Assembly: GCF_001649575.2 (NCBI RefSeq) | Contig: NC_051433.1 | Coordinates: 20,961,947-21,025,946, forward strand | Direction: 5' to 3' | Length of the DNA stretch: 64,000 nucleotides | From: Kryptolebias marmoratus | Lineage: Eukaryota > Chordata > Actinopteri > Cyprinodontiformes > Rivulidae | Shown here: piece after piece, positions 13,285 to 25,865 of the stretch | Layout of the letters: each line of letters begins with the position of its first letter | Position numbering within the stretch: position 1 is the first letter of the stretch | The notes under the pieces: generated by a model | What the model was told of the DNA's origin: nothing | Seen by the model: the letters and a program-made list of their open reading frames with translations, nothing else | Databases searched by the model: none | Made by a program: the position numbers and the translations under genes

Positions 13285-13350
13285 GGTACATACCAGGTAA
13301 GTACCAGGTAAGTACCAGGTTTGTACCTGCTGTATTATGTATTGCTACCC
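13285..13350. repeat. Short GTACCAGGTAA minisatellite, relative of the 25.0 kb palindrome
   Basis: ACCAGGTAAGT is repeated in tandem (11 bp unit), ending in TTGTACCTGCTG and then TATTATGTATTGCTAC. The reverse complement of that end matches the start of the 25.0 kb element, so both belong to one family. Confidence 0.65.
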
Positions 13351-13799
13351 AAATTATATTAAAACATCTTTAAAAAGACTTCTATGAATCAGGAGAACAA
13401 CATTTCTGTATGTTTTCTAAGCACAGTGTCACATTTATAAACTGTACGGTTAATAAAAAAGAAATTGTAATAATTTAAGATTTGATTTGACATGTTTTAG
13501 ATGAAAAAAATGTGGTTACACTATCCAAAAAGGAAAATAAGAAAGTAATTGAACAGAATTTCATTGGGCCCTGCTAAAGGGACGATTCAGACATACAAAC
13601 AAAGGAGATTTCTTCATGCTAAGGAAGGCAAACATCCATAAAGGTAAGTCTTTGTTGAAGGAACTGCCTGTTGCCCACAGCCTTGCTTGATAAAGTTTTA
13701 AACATGCATGATCTTTGTAGCGCTCGGAGTATGTGATAGAAATCTTTTGTTTAGAAATGACGGAGTTGCAGCTAATTTGCATAACATTTTAAAAACACT

Positions 13800-14175
13800 G
13801 TTATGCATAATCTTGCCCAGAATTGCAAGATCTCAGCCGATCTGTTAGCACTCAGATTATGTGTTGGGGATGAGTCTCAGCTACTAACACACTATATTTT
13901 AGCTCAATCTCTGCCTATTAGATAGGGTTTTAGAATGTTAGAAATTTAGTCAAAGTTATAGCTATTTTTGTGTTTTTTAAGGTTAATTACCAGTGGTGGC
14001 CATCTTGAATCAGGTTCATTCCAAAGGTTAATCATTTGCAGGTGTGCATCCAGTGATTACTTTCTAATAGTTTAAATAAAATCCATCTGGTGGTTGATGA
14101 GATATTTTGCTGATAGATAGACAAACAAAGAGTCACACACACATCCATAGGCAGTTCATGGTTGCAGGCGATAAC
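13800..14175 (+). repeat. Dispersed ~300 bp repeat, plus-strand copy with hairpin end
   Basis: It begins around a GCACTCAGATTATGTGTTG word and includes CTCAGCTACTAACACA, GTGGTGGCCATCTTGAATCA, TTCCAAAGGTTAATCA and GAGATATTTTGCTGATAGATAG. It ends with ACACATCCATAGGCAGTTCATGGTTGCAGGCGATAACAAATAA. This shows the outer 3' border of the family, which the tandem copies lack. Confidence 0.8.
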
Positions 14176-16609
14176 AAATAAATAAAGTAAAAGGATTAAA
14201 GAAATTCAAAGACTTACTGAGCAACAACTTCAGCTGCACATTTGAATACTTAGTCTAAAGATGTATCTTTAAATTACACCTCATTGCTTTTTAAATGTTT
14301 TCTTTTTTCATAATGGTGTCACCAGCAAACATAAGAAACAAGAGCACGACTATGTTCAACAGTCATAAGAGAGCAAATTATTTTACCATCAAGAAAATTC
14401 CTTTATTGATCTCTACATGAGACTTCTCATGGTTTTTCTGGCCAACCTCTGGGTCCTGATGACAGAGGATTCAAACCACACTAAGAAAGGACTACAGGGT
14501 GGCATTTCATTTTCAGATAAAAGCTGCCAGTCCCACCTAATCAGATCTCCAAGGTACCTGATGGGTTTCAAGGTGCTCATAAGAGACAGGTGACATTGCT
14601 GTTTCTCAAAGGCACACACAAGATGTGTGCTGGCATGGTGGATACGCAGCAGAATGGCCCCCACATACACTGCCTGGATGAAAAATGAAAGGTTAAAGAT
14701 GTTCCACCATATGGATCTGACAACCAGCATTTGGATGAAGTGTACTGATCCTAATGGACTGGACATATAAAAGAACTTGATTGGCATGGCAATCAAAAGA
14801 TAACCAGTGGATTTTTGCTTTCTTTGCTTTGACATTCATGTTTGGAGACAGCTGATGAAGGGGTATTATGTTGACATGACAAGTCCTTCTAAGGAAAAAG
14901 CACTCAAACGCTTTGAATGACTCCAATTCAGAAGAAAAAAAAAAATCAAATTTAAGGTAGTATCTCATTGGGCTGCAAATGTTTGCATACGCAATTCCTG
15001 AGGGAGTTTCCAAAATGTCTAGGAATGTTTGCAGGGGTTCTCAATTACCATGCGTGAGTCACAGAAACTTGGAATGCTGTCACTTGAATTTTGAACATAT
15101 TCAAAACATTTGCTAGACAAAATTTTCTTTCAAAATAGTCACAGAGCTGTTGCGGGCAACTTAAACTCTTCTCAGTTTAGTATCTGTAAATTCTAGAGCT
15201 CCAGAGCTGTATTTTGACACCATCACAGAAAAAAAAAAAACCACCTACGGCAACAGCCACAAATGTCCATTTCAAACCATGCTGTAGATAAATTATAATT
15301 GTTAAAAACTTATAAAGGTACAGTGTGGGGAAAAAACAATGTGGGCAGCCTAGAATGCAGATATGTAAGCCATGCACACAAAAATAGGCCATAATTTTCA
15401 ATAAACTGGCTACGCAAAACACGTCTGCGTAGCTTGCTGGTTGCTTAGTTGCAAAATCTCAGAATTCACCTATTTTCTCTCAATTTTAAGTTGCCAGCTA
15501 GTCTTTAACAGTTGCAGATATGTGAGATACTACCTCTTTGTGGACAAAACACTTATTTGCTACACTAAGAGTATTCTCCTGCTGCTGAGAGTGAACAAGT
15601 GAACATCAGGTTTATTACACCCAGTAGACAGATGCTTTGTGTTTATTCGAGACGCAGTGGTTCTACGGCTGCCTTTGCTATCTCAGCTATGGGTGTCAGG
15701 GGAGGAATTCTGCTCAGGGCTTGAATTCTTATGGCTTTCCTAAGTGAAAAGACAGGCCGAGCCAGGATTACTCCTCCGCTTTACTGAGATGGCTTTTCCA
15801 GTGACTGGACACTCACAAACACTGACGCTCTTTCATGGGAGCAAAGCTGGGACGGTTTCTCCGCTGTCAGCACTTTTTTGGACAATACCGCAGCAAAAGC
15901 TCAAGTTCAACAATCTGTCTGCTTTCTAGATCTCTTCTGCAGTGTCTGGCAGCAGAAACTGAGGCTTTTTTGTGTTCAGGAACAGTTTAATGTTTCAGTG
16001 GATGAGAGTCTGATGTCTTGAGCAGAGCCTTGCTTTATGTACAAAATCAGCAAAAAATAATCAGCCTTATCGTTTTACCAACATCAACACTCGGCAAGTG
16101 AAATATTATCAAGTAAAGACACAGGTGCTGAATATGACTGATAGTCAAAATCCAAAGTGTGTTCAGTTTCATAACCTGTGAGGAAGACTTATGGCTCGTA
16201 TCAGTCTCTTTGGCAAAAGATCACCCCTTCTCCATTTCCTGATTGATTGTAAATTTTATTTTTCTCACTCCCCTGGTGTCTCTTTAACACGTATTCCTGT
16301 CCGCCCATCCATCACCTTTCCCCTTTCCACCTTTACCACTTCTCATCTTCTCCTGTCACTTTGCTTTTTCCTCTTCTGTCCTCTGTGTCAGTACGTCAGG
16401 ATCCTCTTTCTGTTGCTATGTGGCTCATCAACGTGTCGGAATCAAAATGTGCGTTTTCCAGTTTTAATTTCCGTCATGACAAGTACTCCCCCCCCCCACA
16501 CACACACACAGTTTAATGAAGTAGCACTTCCATTTTTAGAGTTTTTCTTTTAATTCTTTTTATACCTACTGTGTGATGTTCATGATCACGTTGGGGAGGG
16601 GGGGAGGGG
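14176..16609. other. Intergenic; one 140-codon minus-strand frame of unknown meaning
   Basis: Contains a minus-strand frame at 14413-14835 with a hydrophobic middle (WWNIFNLSFFIQAVYVGAIL). It matches no family I recognise. Also the dispersed repeat A at 15.1-15.5 kb. Confidence 0.5.
15130..15550. repeat. Unnamed dispersed repeat, copy A
   Basis: It shares ordered blocks with 53100-53480: CACAAAAATAGGCCATAATTTT, CTGCGTAGCTTGCTGGTTGC, AGAATTCACCTATTTTCTCTCAATTTTAAG, CCAGCTAGTCTTTAACAG. Left border uncertain. No ORF of interest. Confidence 0.55.
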
Positions 16610-16677
16610 NNNNNNNNNNNNNNNNNNNNNNNNNNNNNNNNNNNNNNNNNNNNNNNNNNNNNNNNNNNNNNNNNNNN
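16610..16677. other. Assembly gap (68 N) inside a G-rich tract
   Basis: N run flanked on both sides by GGGGAGGGG-type sequence. The missing part is most likely more of the same purine-rich repeat. Confidence 0.98.
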
Positions 16678-16684
16678 GGGGGAG

Positions 16685-16990
16685 GGGGGAGGGGGGGGTG
16701 TTGTTCGAGCCTATCCCAGCTGTCATCAGGCGAGAAGCAGGGCACATCCTGGACAGGACACCAGTCATCATACGGCTAAGATACAAGACAAACAACCATG
16801 CAAACTGACTCCTGCGGTCAATTTAGAATCACCAGTTGTGCTAACATCCATGTTTTTAGACTTAGGAAGAAAACCGGAACATCCGGAGAAAACCCATACA
16901 TGCAAACTCCACACAAACAGGGCCCGCACAGCTGGGATTCAAGCTGGAGACTTTCTTGCTGTCAGTACTAACCACCACAACACCAGTCTG
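16685..16990 (+). mobile_element. Teleost LINE-type 3' tail, copy 1 (next to assembly gap)
   Basis: GAGCCTATCCCAGCTGTCAT, CATCCTGGACAGGACACCAGTC, AAGACAAACAACCATGCA, GTCAATTTAGAATCACCAGT, CATGCAAACTCCACACAAAC and CTTTCTTGCTGTCAGTACTAACCACCACA are the familiar order of a very common fish non-LTR retroelement 3' region. The 5' side is lost in a G-rich stretch and gap. Confidence 0.75.
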
Positions 16991-19900
16991 TGCACATCCT
17001 TCACTGTAAGATCTGACTGTTTGCTGACTAAAATGATCACTGAGACAATTCCATTATGCTACATTTCCCACCAGAAAGATTACAGCAGACAAACATGACC
17101 AAGATCTTGTATTTGATTAAAGAAATGGAGAAAAAGACAGAGAGTGAATAAGACTGGCGGCTGTGCTCGTGAACTTTTCCCCAGTTCCACCTGGCTGCTG
17201 CTGAGGGCTTTTCAGCCATGACAGGCCCCCGGGATCTGGAGCTCAGCAGAGCGGACCATCCATATGGGCTGTGATCCTGTTTATATGTGTTCCTGGAGAG
17301 ACAGCTGTCCAGCTCATCTTCCCCTGTTGCAGTCTGCCTCATTTATAATTAACCTAAATGGCCAGGTGGCTATGCCCCTCTGTCCCTGCCAAGGCATGCT
17401 TTGCTCTGACCCCTCAACTTCTATCAGACATTCCTTGGCCCATGTTGGAGCAATATAGTGTTGACACACGGAAATTATACAAGATCAAGAGAAAGTACTT
17501 GTATGCTTTAGCTGAAGGATTGTAACAATAGTTATATTGTGTCTGAAATAGTGTTCCTGGCTTTTGCAGACTTTCAAATCTACAGTTTTATTTGACTATA
17601 TGGCTCCCTGACAAAGTACCAAAGACAAGCCCCTCTTAAAGATGCCTCTGCACCAAATCAGTCCCACAATGGTGTGCTTTACTCAAATAAAGTTGGCCGA
17701 ACCAACAAATTGCTGCAATTTAGTATGGAGCACTGCTCTCGTTGTCCCCTACGTCAAACTTACTCACCAATTAGCTCAGTGACTACCTCCCTTGTATGTT
17801 CAGAGGTGTAACAGTGATGGCTTGACTTCAATCACCCAAACTACCTCAGTCATTTCACAAATTACTATTTGTCAGGAAAAAAGCCTTTCAGGCTGGGCTT
17901 GAAAGTAAAGTGTTTTATGAAAGGTACTACTGTCACCAGATACTAATACATCCATTTAATTTAGTTTGATTCCTACAAACACAACATAGAAATGGCATAG
18001 GGCAAGAAAAAAATAAAATAACTTGATTGCAAACCATGTGTGATGTGAAACCATCCCATTATTCTTGGATCACTCTTGGACAAATCAAATCAGTGCAAAA
18101 TCTCCACAACCTCTTTGCAGCCATTTGTCCAAAAATGTGCCCACACAGCTGACAGAGCTGCTCATCGCTGTTCAGTGTAGCTTAGGTTGAACCTCACACA
18201 TTCTCTGTGCCCGTCTTTCGTTTCTTTCGTCACCATCATAATGGTGTGAAGGGGATTTTGAAGGCAGGGCAGAGACCCAAGGTTAGCGAACAAGGCATAT
18301 CCAATTTCTGTTGTGTAACAGCAATACCTCCAGGTTTCCTGTGCACATGTTTTGTGTAACGTTCATGTCCCGGTGATTGGGTGGGCCATTAGAGGACATG
18401 AGGCAAGAGAAATGCTACCTGATTCATACTTCCTCCTGCTGCTGCTGATGTTTCAAGTTGGAGCAAGACTCCATAGCTGTCCTACAAGTGGATAAAGAGG
18501 CAGTTGCTGTTCAAACACTACCTTTTTGTTTGAGTTCAGGATTAAAGTTTCCTTGGACATTTCATGTGCCATTTTTTCTTTATTTTAAAACAAATTTCTT
18601 TCTGAGCCCATTCATTTGGTTCCTTCGGTTGAAAACACCAAGGCATGATGCAGCAGAATGTGACACTGTGTCCCAACACCTTTCTGGTCACACCTCTCTC
18701 TCCTCTTTCCGTTTTTAAAGAGCAGGGGCATGGCACACTAATCTCCCCGTACTCGCTTTACCCATGTCCCTGCCCTACCCTGACCCCACCTCGCTTCCCT
18801 GTGTTTGCTTTGGCACTCCGTAGGAAATCCGCCACAGCACCTGCCATTGCAGCCTGCAGCCTACATTCACCCATACCCCCTCAAGAATGCTAAAGGGTGA
18901 GCCACGTGTCCTCAGAGCCCTCTAAATGGGTGACAATACCACTGTCCTCACCCTGTCTACATTAAGCACCAGTACAATCCAGTGGCAGCTCCGAGGGGAG
19001 GGTAGAGCTAGAGAAGGCATTCAGAGGGGGTGGAAACAGGTGTGAGTTGTTTTTTTCTTAGCAGTCCCCTTGACTCTGTCCCAGGAAAGTAAACCTGGGG
19101 CTACTGGGAAGGGAACAAATGAAGAAGTTGGCTATAGTTAAGATAAAACTAAAAATGGATAAGATAAAAATGGATCTTAATCGTAGTATTTTCAGAATTC
19201 TACAACAATATCAATCTAGGACATAGAGGGCTCTTTCTTTTATCATAGTAAATGCAGGTCTTTGGCGTCTCTGCTTCTTTCTCCATTCATTAAAAGGGAC
19301 CTAAAAACAGAGTGGAACTCAGCACACAGACCAGTCAATGTAAGTGGCACCTTTTGACACCTGTATCAAGGTACCTTTGTCCACCTACCTACATCTGGTG
19401 TGCAGGAAAGTGTCTCACCATTGACCACAACTAGGCCAGACTGAAAGGGAGAGAAGTTGCTTTTTATCCTTGGGGGTCTGTAATGGACTGATAACATCGT
19501 GCTGACCTCCCTCCTTCTCCACCTGCTTCTTTTTTCCCCTCTTTAGTCTGCTGGCTGTTAAAGGCCCCATTTAGAGCTGCTGTTACGCTCAACTTTTGGT
19601 TATCAGCAATTGAAGGCCAAGGAGAGGAGCAGATCATATGCTGTGATAGATGATAGTAGGAAACACAGTAAAGCCTTGTTCCAGGTGCGGACTGACTTTA
19701 ACTGGCATTTTGCATTTGGTAACTTTATAGGGTTTCCATTTAGTCTCACTGATGTGAGATTATAAATAAACCTTTTAGGGGACACAATTGGAATGACAGT
19801 ACATGGAACTGACATTCCAAAGCTTACAAGATCCTTTTAAGATTGCCAGTGTATATCTGTTACATTGACTTTACGGTCCTTATAAGCTTCAAAGCAACAG

Positions 19901-22900
19901 CACCTATAACATCACTACTTTTTTTCCTCAACACAGTGTTGGAAGACAGAGGCCCAGACCGCAATAATGTTAGACCTCCCATGGGGTTGATTAAGTCCCT
20001 CAACAGTCCGACAGCCAACTTCATATCATGAGTCTTCCACTGTGTGAGAAGATCTCTGTTGTAGCAATCCCGAATGAAAGAGGCTGTTTTTCTCTGTCCC
20101 TTATTGGGCCATCCGACAAGTCATTCTATCAGGCTAGCAGTAACATAATATCCCCTCCTCTGAAAGGGTCCCTCTAAATGTCTCTTCACCTCACTTGCTT
20201 TTCTCTCCACATCCTTTCTTCTCAGCTGCTTTCTTCTTGTTGTTGTGGCAGGAATCTGCAGAGAGCAGCAAAGATTGGCAAGGCAGGTGTCTGATTTTCA
20301 TTAGAATTGCAAATATCAGTGAGACGATGCCCGATCAGATAAGAAGGGGAGGCAAGAACAAAGGCGGAGAGGTTAGGAGAGCACAGTGTGGAGATCCTAG
20401 CGGCTTTCCCTGAGGAAATAGCCTAGGCTTATCTAACTGCCCACCACACCCTAAGGATGGGACCTCTTTTCCTCATTTGTGTCTTCTTTTTCTCACCAAT
20501 TTCTTGGATTTTGATTGCTCTTGCTGGTTCAGGTGAATATTCATAAACACACCTTTTCTCTTAATTTCTGCAAAGTGTCTCTATCTAAAGCCCTGTCCAC
20601 ACTGGAACAACATTTTGTGGATACACAAAGGTTTTTTATAGTTTCTGCTTTGCCTTTACACAGAGATGACATTTTAGGAGTCCATAAATGGTATGTTTTT
20701 GATCCAGACAAAACCCTTAAACCCCACTGTTGCATCCTAATGCAGTCAGCATAAATGCAACCTTTTGAAAACAATGATGACATAGACCCAGCTCCAATCT
20801 AACCTTCTACCCAAACATGACAGAAGTAAGAACAGTAATGACAGATTATATGCTTTCATTTGTGCTGCAGCCACCAGATGCTCAGCTACAATAAAACCTT
20901 CATATAACTGTACTACTTCAATGAACAGAGAAGGTTGAGGAACAATAACATTTCCTTCAATAGAGCAAAGCAAAATTCTGTACATCAAATAATCTAACAA
21001 TGCAAAGGCTTTTATCACTTTATTGAACTGCCAAAAATGCAAAAAAACCCCCAAACATTGCAGAAAAAACTACAATATACATCAAGTATACATTTAAAAA
21101 ATGTTGGAAATGGGAATAGTTTTTACAGACTGAAACTTATGTATAGCTAGACCTAGCTGTCTAATGGTTGATATTACACCTGAAATCACTCATTATGTCT
21201 GCAGATTTGCAGTGCTTACAAGTAAAGAGATTGTTTTAGAAAGACAGGGATGTGAAAGTGGATGGGACCTAAAAGTGATGATGATTTTCCTATTGCAGTT
21301 TTAAATCTGCAGCTCTCTGTTATTTCACACTACATTCTGGCTCTTTCCAGTCATGCTTATAGCTGCAGAAAGTGAACTAAGTATACCCTTAAACGTATTT
21401 TTTTACAAATCAGGACATTATTGAATCATCAGGATCTTACAATCAAGTAAAAATAACGTAGGATAAAAAACAAAAAATGGCAAACAGAACTACTTTATGC
21501 TGTAATATATAATAAAACTTAATACAACTGTTGTCAGCATACCATAATTTTAGTTTAAAACTCTGGCATGAAAGGTGATGGGATTTATGCATTTCTTTAA
21601 GGATCATAGCATTGAAAGACTTTGTGTGCCTTTTTAAAGAACTTCATCTATTAACAATTTAACAAATCTTTGGTATAACACACTGGACAAGTAATCCACA
21701 CTTTCACATGCCCATCAGCAACACAACCACCCCCTCCTACCCACCGCCCACACACACTCACACACACTTGCACACACAAAACCATCTGTGTCCTAAAAGT
21801 GTCAAACCCAGCAGCTGGACTCAACCATTTCCCCCCCCTCTCAGTAAACTATCACATTTCTGGCACAAACCCAAATTACCAAAAGGGATTATCTTAGCCT
21901 GTTTGAACACAAAGTGTGAAAATCATCGTGTTCAACAAGTATTTCATCGTCAATCCCAGTTTTTTCTTTCTCTCATTACTTTTTTTGTGAGTAGTAGTCC
22001 TTTTTTGACACTTTCAGTCCTCCTAGTCAGCAGACTACTTGCTCCCCGAGTAAAGTGTTGAAAACGATCAATTCCACTGGGCTTGTTGCCATGGCGAAGA
22101 CTTGAATTGGCGAGGCTGGCTCCCCACATGCACCTGGATGTGTTTGTGAAAGGACCGGACAGGCCGGAACGAAGGAGCAGCTATGTCAATAGCACCAAAA
22201 TGGGAAAAACAAACATTTCTGGGTCAAGTGTTGTTTTAGTTACTTTTACCCCTGAATAGTTTCCCTTCTGTTAATTTTCTCTCTGTATGAAAACTATGGA
22301 ACTTGTCGATTTTTTCCCCCCCACTTCAAGTGTTTGCTCCTGTTCAACATTTCCTTTGTAAACTGGAAATCAGACATGTGATTGCTTGCTTTCTATCAAC
22401 AGCACTTCTTATGAGAGAGATTTTAAAGGTAGGAATGAGAGAAACCCTGAAGAAAAACTCGTCTCTTCTCTGTGCTCGTGAGGCCTGCGTGGGTGTGCTG
22501 GCCCTGTGCTAAAACTCCACCATGTCCCGGGATCAGGTTTTTCGTTCTGCTTGGTTTAATAAAAATGGATTCCCGAACAGATGAACAGGACTCTGAAGCA
22601 CCTGGCCTTACCCCGCTCCGAGTGGGTTCTGTGTTCTCACGGCACTGAGCCGCTCTGCACCACCTGTTGGTCAGATTTCAGGCAGCAGATGTTTCAGATG
22701 GGCTCCATTCCATCCCAGCATGACTATTGATTTGGAGGAAATGCCTGCCAAAATCCATCTTGTTTCTTTTTTTTTTGTGTGTGTGTGTTATTTGTTTTAT
22801 GAAAGTATCCCACTCAAATGCATTTTACTTAAAAGGCAGCATCTATACTAATCTGTTTTTTTTTTCCTTTTATATTAAAAAATCTATTCTCACATTTCTA

Positions 22901-23267
22901 ACAAAAACATTAAAAATAACCACATTGCCTATTAAGTGGCGAGAACGTCTACATTAGTAACATACAAAAAAACAACCCTGGAAAGACCTTAGCTTGGTTA
23001 AACATTGTTCCAAAGAAAATCCAAATTTCTCCTCATCAAACCCCTAAGTTTGTCTGTGGACAGCAGGTACAAAAATAGTACTGTAGACTAGGCTTTATTT
23101 GCTGGAGATAAGTACACTCTTTGTGAAGTCCTGGAAGCTGTATTCCCAAATGCAAGAGAAAAATACATTTTGAATCATAACAGACCAACAACTCCCACCT
23201 CCTATACCATACAGTAGGACTAAAATAAATAAACACAGCAGTGTGGAATTAAAAATGCATTTGGATG

Positions 23268-23288
23268 GATAGATAGATAGATAGATAG
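23268..23288. repeat. (GATA)n microsatellite
   Basis: About five GATA units after ATGGAT. Confidence 0.9.
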
Positions 23289-23799
23289 AAAAATATAAAT
23301 TTAAAAATCATCTGAAGTAGAGCAGACATGGCCGAAGACAGTCAGATCCAACAACCTATCAAGTGGAACAAATCTGCTCTCCAGCACACAGAAAGCTCTT
23401 CCTACCTACAAGTTAAACTTTGCCCTGACGTAATGAGGGCTGAGGAGGGAAAGTGAATGAAAGGCAGAAACAATCTCCCCACAAGAAAAGAGAGACTATA
23501 GGCACTGAGTTTTATCAGGAAAAATTGAAGAAAGGCTGGACGCTGTTACAAAAAAACCAAATAGTAAGTGGGAAGCTCCCATCCACACACACGCACACAC
23601 ATCCCAACCCACCCACTAACACCGTCTCCTTGCCGTTACTGGCAAAGGTCAGAACAAGACTCGTTCAGAGAAGAGCTTCTGCAGCTGTGAACTTTAGAGC
23701 ACTAACAGACAATTGCAGGCCTTGGTTGCCGTGACGATATATTGCCTTCTTCCAAGCCATGCTACTCACTGCATTGCTCTAAAATGTGAACCAAGCTAA

Positions 23800-23828
23800 A
23801 AGGAAGAAAGAAAGAAAGAAAGAAAAGG
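23800..23828. repeat. (GAAA)n microsatellite
   Basis: AAGGAAGAAAGAAAGAAAG and onward: six to seven units. Confidence 0.9.
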
Positions 23829-24418
23829 TCTTTTACCTTTCCGCCTAATTTGTCTTAACAATAAGACAATCTTTTTTGAAAAGAAATAAAATAAATGAAA
23901 CTTTAGAAGCATCACAGGTCGCTTCTGTTGTTTCTTTGGATTGAGATGTTCAACGCATCACTGCAAAGACCGGGGAATCATCAGACTTCATCTGTTATTG
24001 TACTTCACTTTCTACTTTTAATTAAAGGGGCATGAGAAGGGCCTGGCATGGGTGTGCAACGAGTCTTGTGTGGATGTTTTTGTGTAAGCATGTGTGTGTC
24101 CTCCGCTTAAAGACCCCATCTGTTTAGTGGCCGGACACAGTCTGGGAAAATGTGTGCAGGCGAAGAATTCACACACAGCACAATGGTCCAATTATGAGCA
24201 CCCACTTGGAGAAGGAAAAAGGGGGGAGGGGGTTGAACAAGTGGATAATGGGAGCTTGTCCATCTCTGAAGGGGGTATGATGGTTTCCTTGCCTCTCACC
24301 TCGTCCTTTCTTTTTTTTTTTTCTCCCTCAGCCCCACCACAAACAGATACGTGTCAACAGGAACAGAGCGGGGAAAGGATTTCAGAGGGGGAAAAACAAG
24401 TCAACTCTTTTAGTTTTC

Positions 24419-24456
24419 TGTTCTCATGTGAATTAAAACCTATTCACATGAGAACA
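24419..24456. other. Perfect 15-bp inverted repeat (hairpin), 8-nt loop
   Basis: The arms TGTTCTCATGTGAAT (24419-24433) and ATTCACATGAGAACA (24442-24456) are exact reverse complements around TAAAACCT. No U-run follows, and there is no gene to terminate. It lies about 120 bp upstream of the 24.6 kb inverted-repeat element. Confidence 0.85.
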
Positions 24457-24574
24457 ACTAAGACTGCCAAAAGCAAAAAAAAAGGTGGTATGCTAACTAA
24501 AGAAGAACTGACAACAAACTTGTTTTGCATATGATTTTGGGCAACAGTTCAACTCTTTTAAAGAGGAGTTTAGT

Positions 24575-25845
24575 GGAAAGGTTGTGAACAGTTCATATCT
24601 TACCTGTTGTAGATCTTTGAATGACTGAAAGTTTTCTCTCAGACTGCAGCGACTAAAGCCTTGTTCACATGCTGATGTTAAACAAAGAGGCACATGTCGC
24701 CGTGCTTGTCGATACTTTTGAATGACTTCATGATAATGCCGACTTGCTCGCCTCTGTACATTTTAGCACTGTACGTGCAAACACAAACATGGTATCCAGA
24801 GAGCCACAATGTTCAAATATTGATTCAGACACACCAGAGCGCTCCAAATAAATTAGAAATATGGTTTGATAATGCAAAGACCACTCCAGATCATCAGCAC
24901 CAGAGTTCATAACTGCATTAATATATATTTTAAGAAACAGTACTCACCGCCACGTAGCTCTGCTCTGATAACTCTTGAATATCTCTGCTACCAGTTGTGG
25001 TCAAGAATTGGTGTGAAATTATAATTAAGAAAGGTAGCAATACATAATGCAACCCAGTACTTACTGGGTATGTTCTTGGTATTTACTGTTATGTACCTTC
25101 TACTTACAGAGTACATCCCTGGTACTTAGCAGGGATGTGCCTGGTACTCACTGGGTACTTACAAGTACAAACTTACTTACATAACATGTACGTTCAGGGT
25201 AACAATTCACTTCACAGTACAGCCTGGTCCCAGTAAGTACCATGCAGTAATATGTATTAGTACCCTATGAAAGAAACAAAACGCTAACATGTAGTGATTT
25301 ATTTATTATTTTTATTAAAAAATACAGCAGAATGGAACTCAGAAATATCTGGTTTGTGTTTGGTTGAAGTATGCATGTAAGATTTGCTCTAATGTTGGAT
25401 TTGATTTCTGCCCTCTTGAAACAACTTCAGTCTTTAAAATTTCACAGCAGTTCGTGCAAACAGTATTTTATAAACTTTTATTTTGCAATAAGTGTTGCAT
25501 TACATGAGTATGTACATAGAGTTCTGTGGGCATTTGCAAGTACAAATAGCTGCATCAGCAGCTAGCTGTGGCACTTTTGGTATAGCCTTCGGCACTTCTA
25601 AAAATACTTTTATCCCTTTTTCTGTTGAGGTAGCCATGTAATCTGAAATTGAAGGTGGTATAAAGGGTTTTTTTTTTTAAATCTGCAATGACATTCCTAA
25701 AATTTCTGAGGTTGGAGTTGTTTTAAGCTTTGATTTTGGCCCAACTCAGACTAGCCCTTAGCTCATCGATCTGGTCAGCAAGCAGTTCCGTTTCTTTAAA
25801 CAAAGGTGCTTCAAAGATCTATTTACAACAGGTAAAATGCTGGTG
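24575..25845. mobile_element. 'CTTACCTGT' inverted-repeat element, long copy with a nested GTACC palindrome
   Basis: The left end, GAAAGGTTGTGAACAGTTCA + TATCTTACCTGTTGTAG (24577-24612), is answered by TTACAACAGGTAAAATGCTG at the right (about 25824). The right part has CAGACTAGCCCTTAGCTCATCGATCTGGTCAG, shared with the copy at 37.3 kb. A separate GTACC-rich palindrome (25035-25265) lies inside it. Beyond the right end a Penelope-like remnant begins. Confidence 0.55.
25035..25265. repeat. GTACC-rich imperfect palindrome / minisatellite
   Basis: Multiple GTACTTAC, GGTACTTA and TGGTACTCACTGGGTACTTA words occur in both orientations. The ends GTAGCAATACATAATGCA and CAGTAATATGTATTAGTACC are roughly inverted. 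A shorter relative lies at 13285-13350. Confidence 0.65.
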
Positions 25846-25865
25846 TAGATTCTCAGTCATCCAGG

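Larger units (their letters stand above)
16991..24418. other. Intergenic, largest repeat-poor stretch, no gene seen
   Basis: More than 7 kb with almost no transposon sequence beyond a CA-rich patch near 21745-21775 and small microsatellites. The low repeat load could mean regulatory constraint, but no exon or named motif cluster is recognised. Confidence 0.5.

Noticed and set aside
16191..16553. 120-codon + frame rich in Ser, Leu and Phe
   Set aside because: It follows T/C-rich low-complexity sequence and a CA run. No domain is seen.
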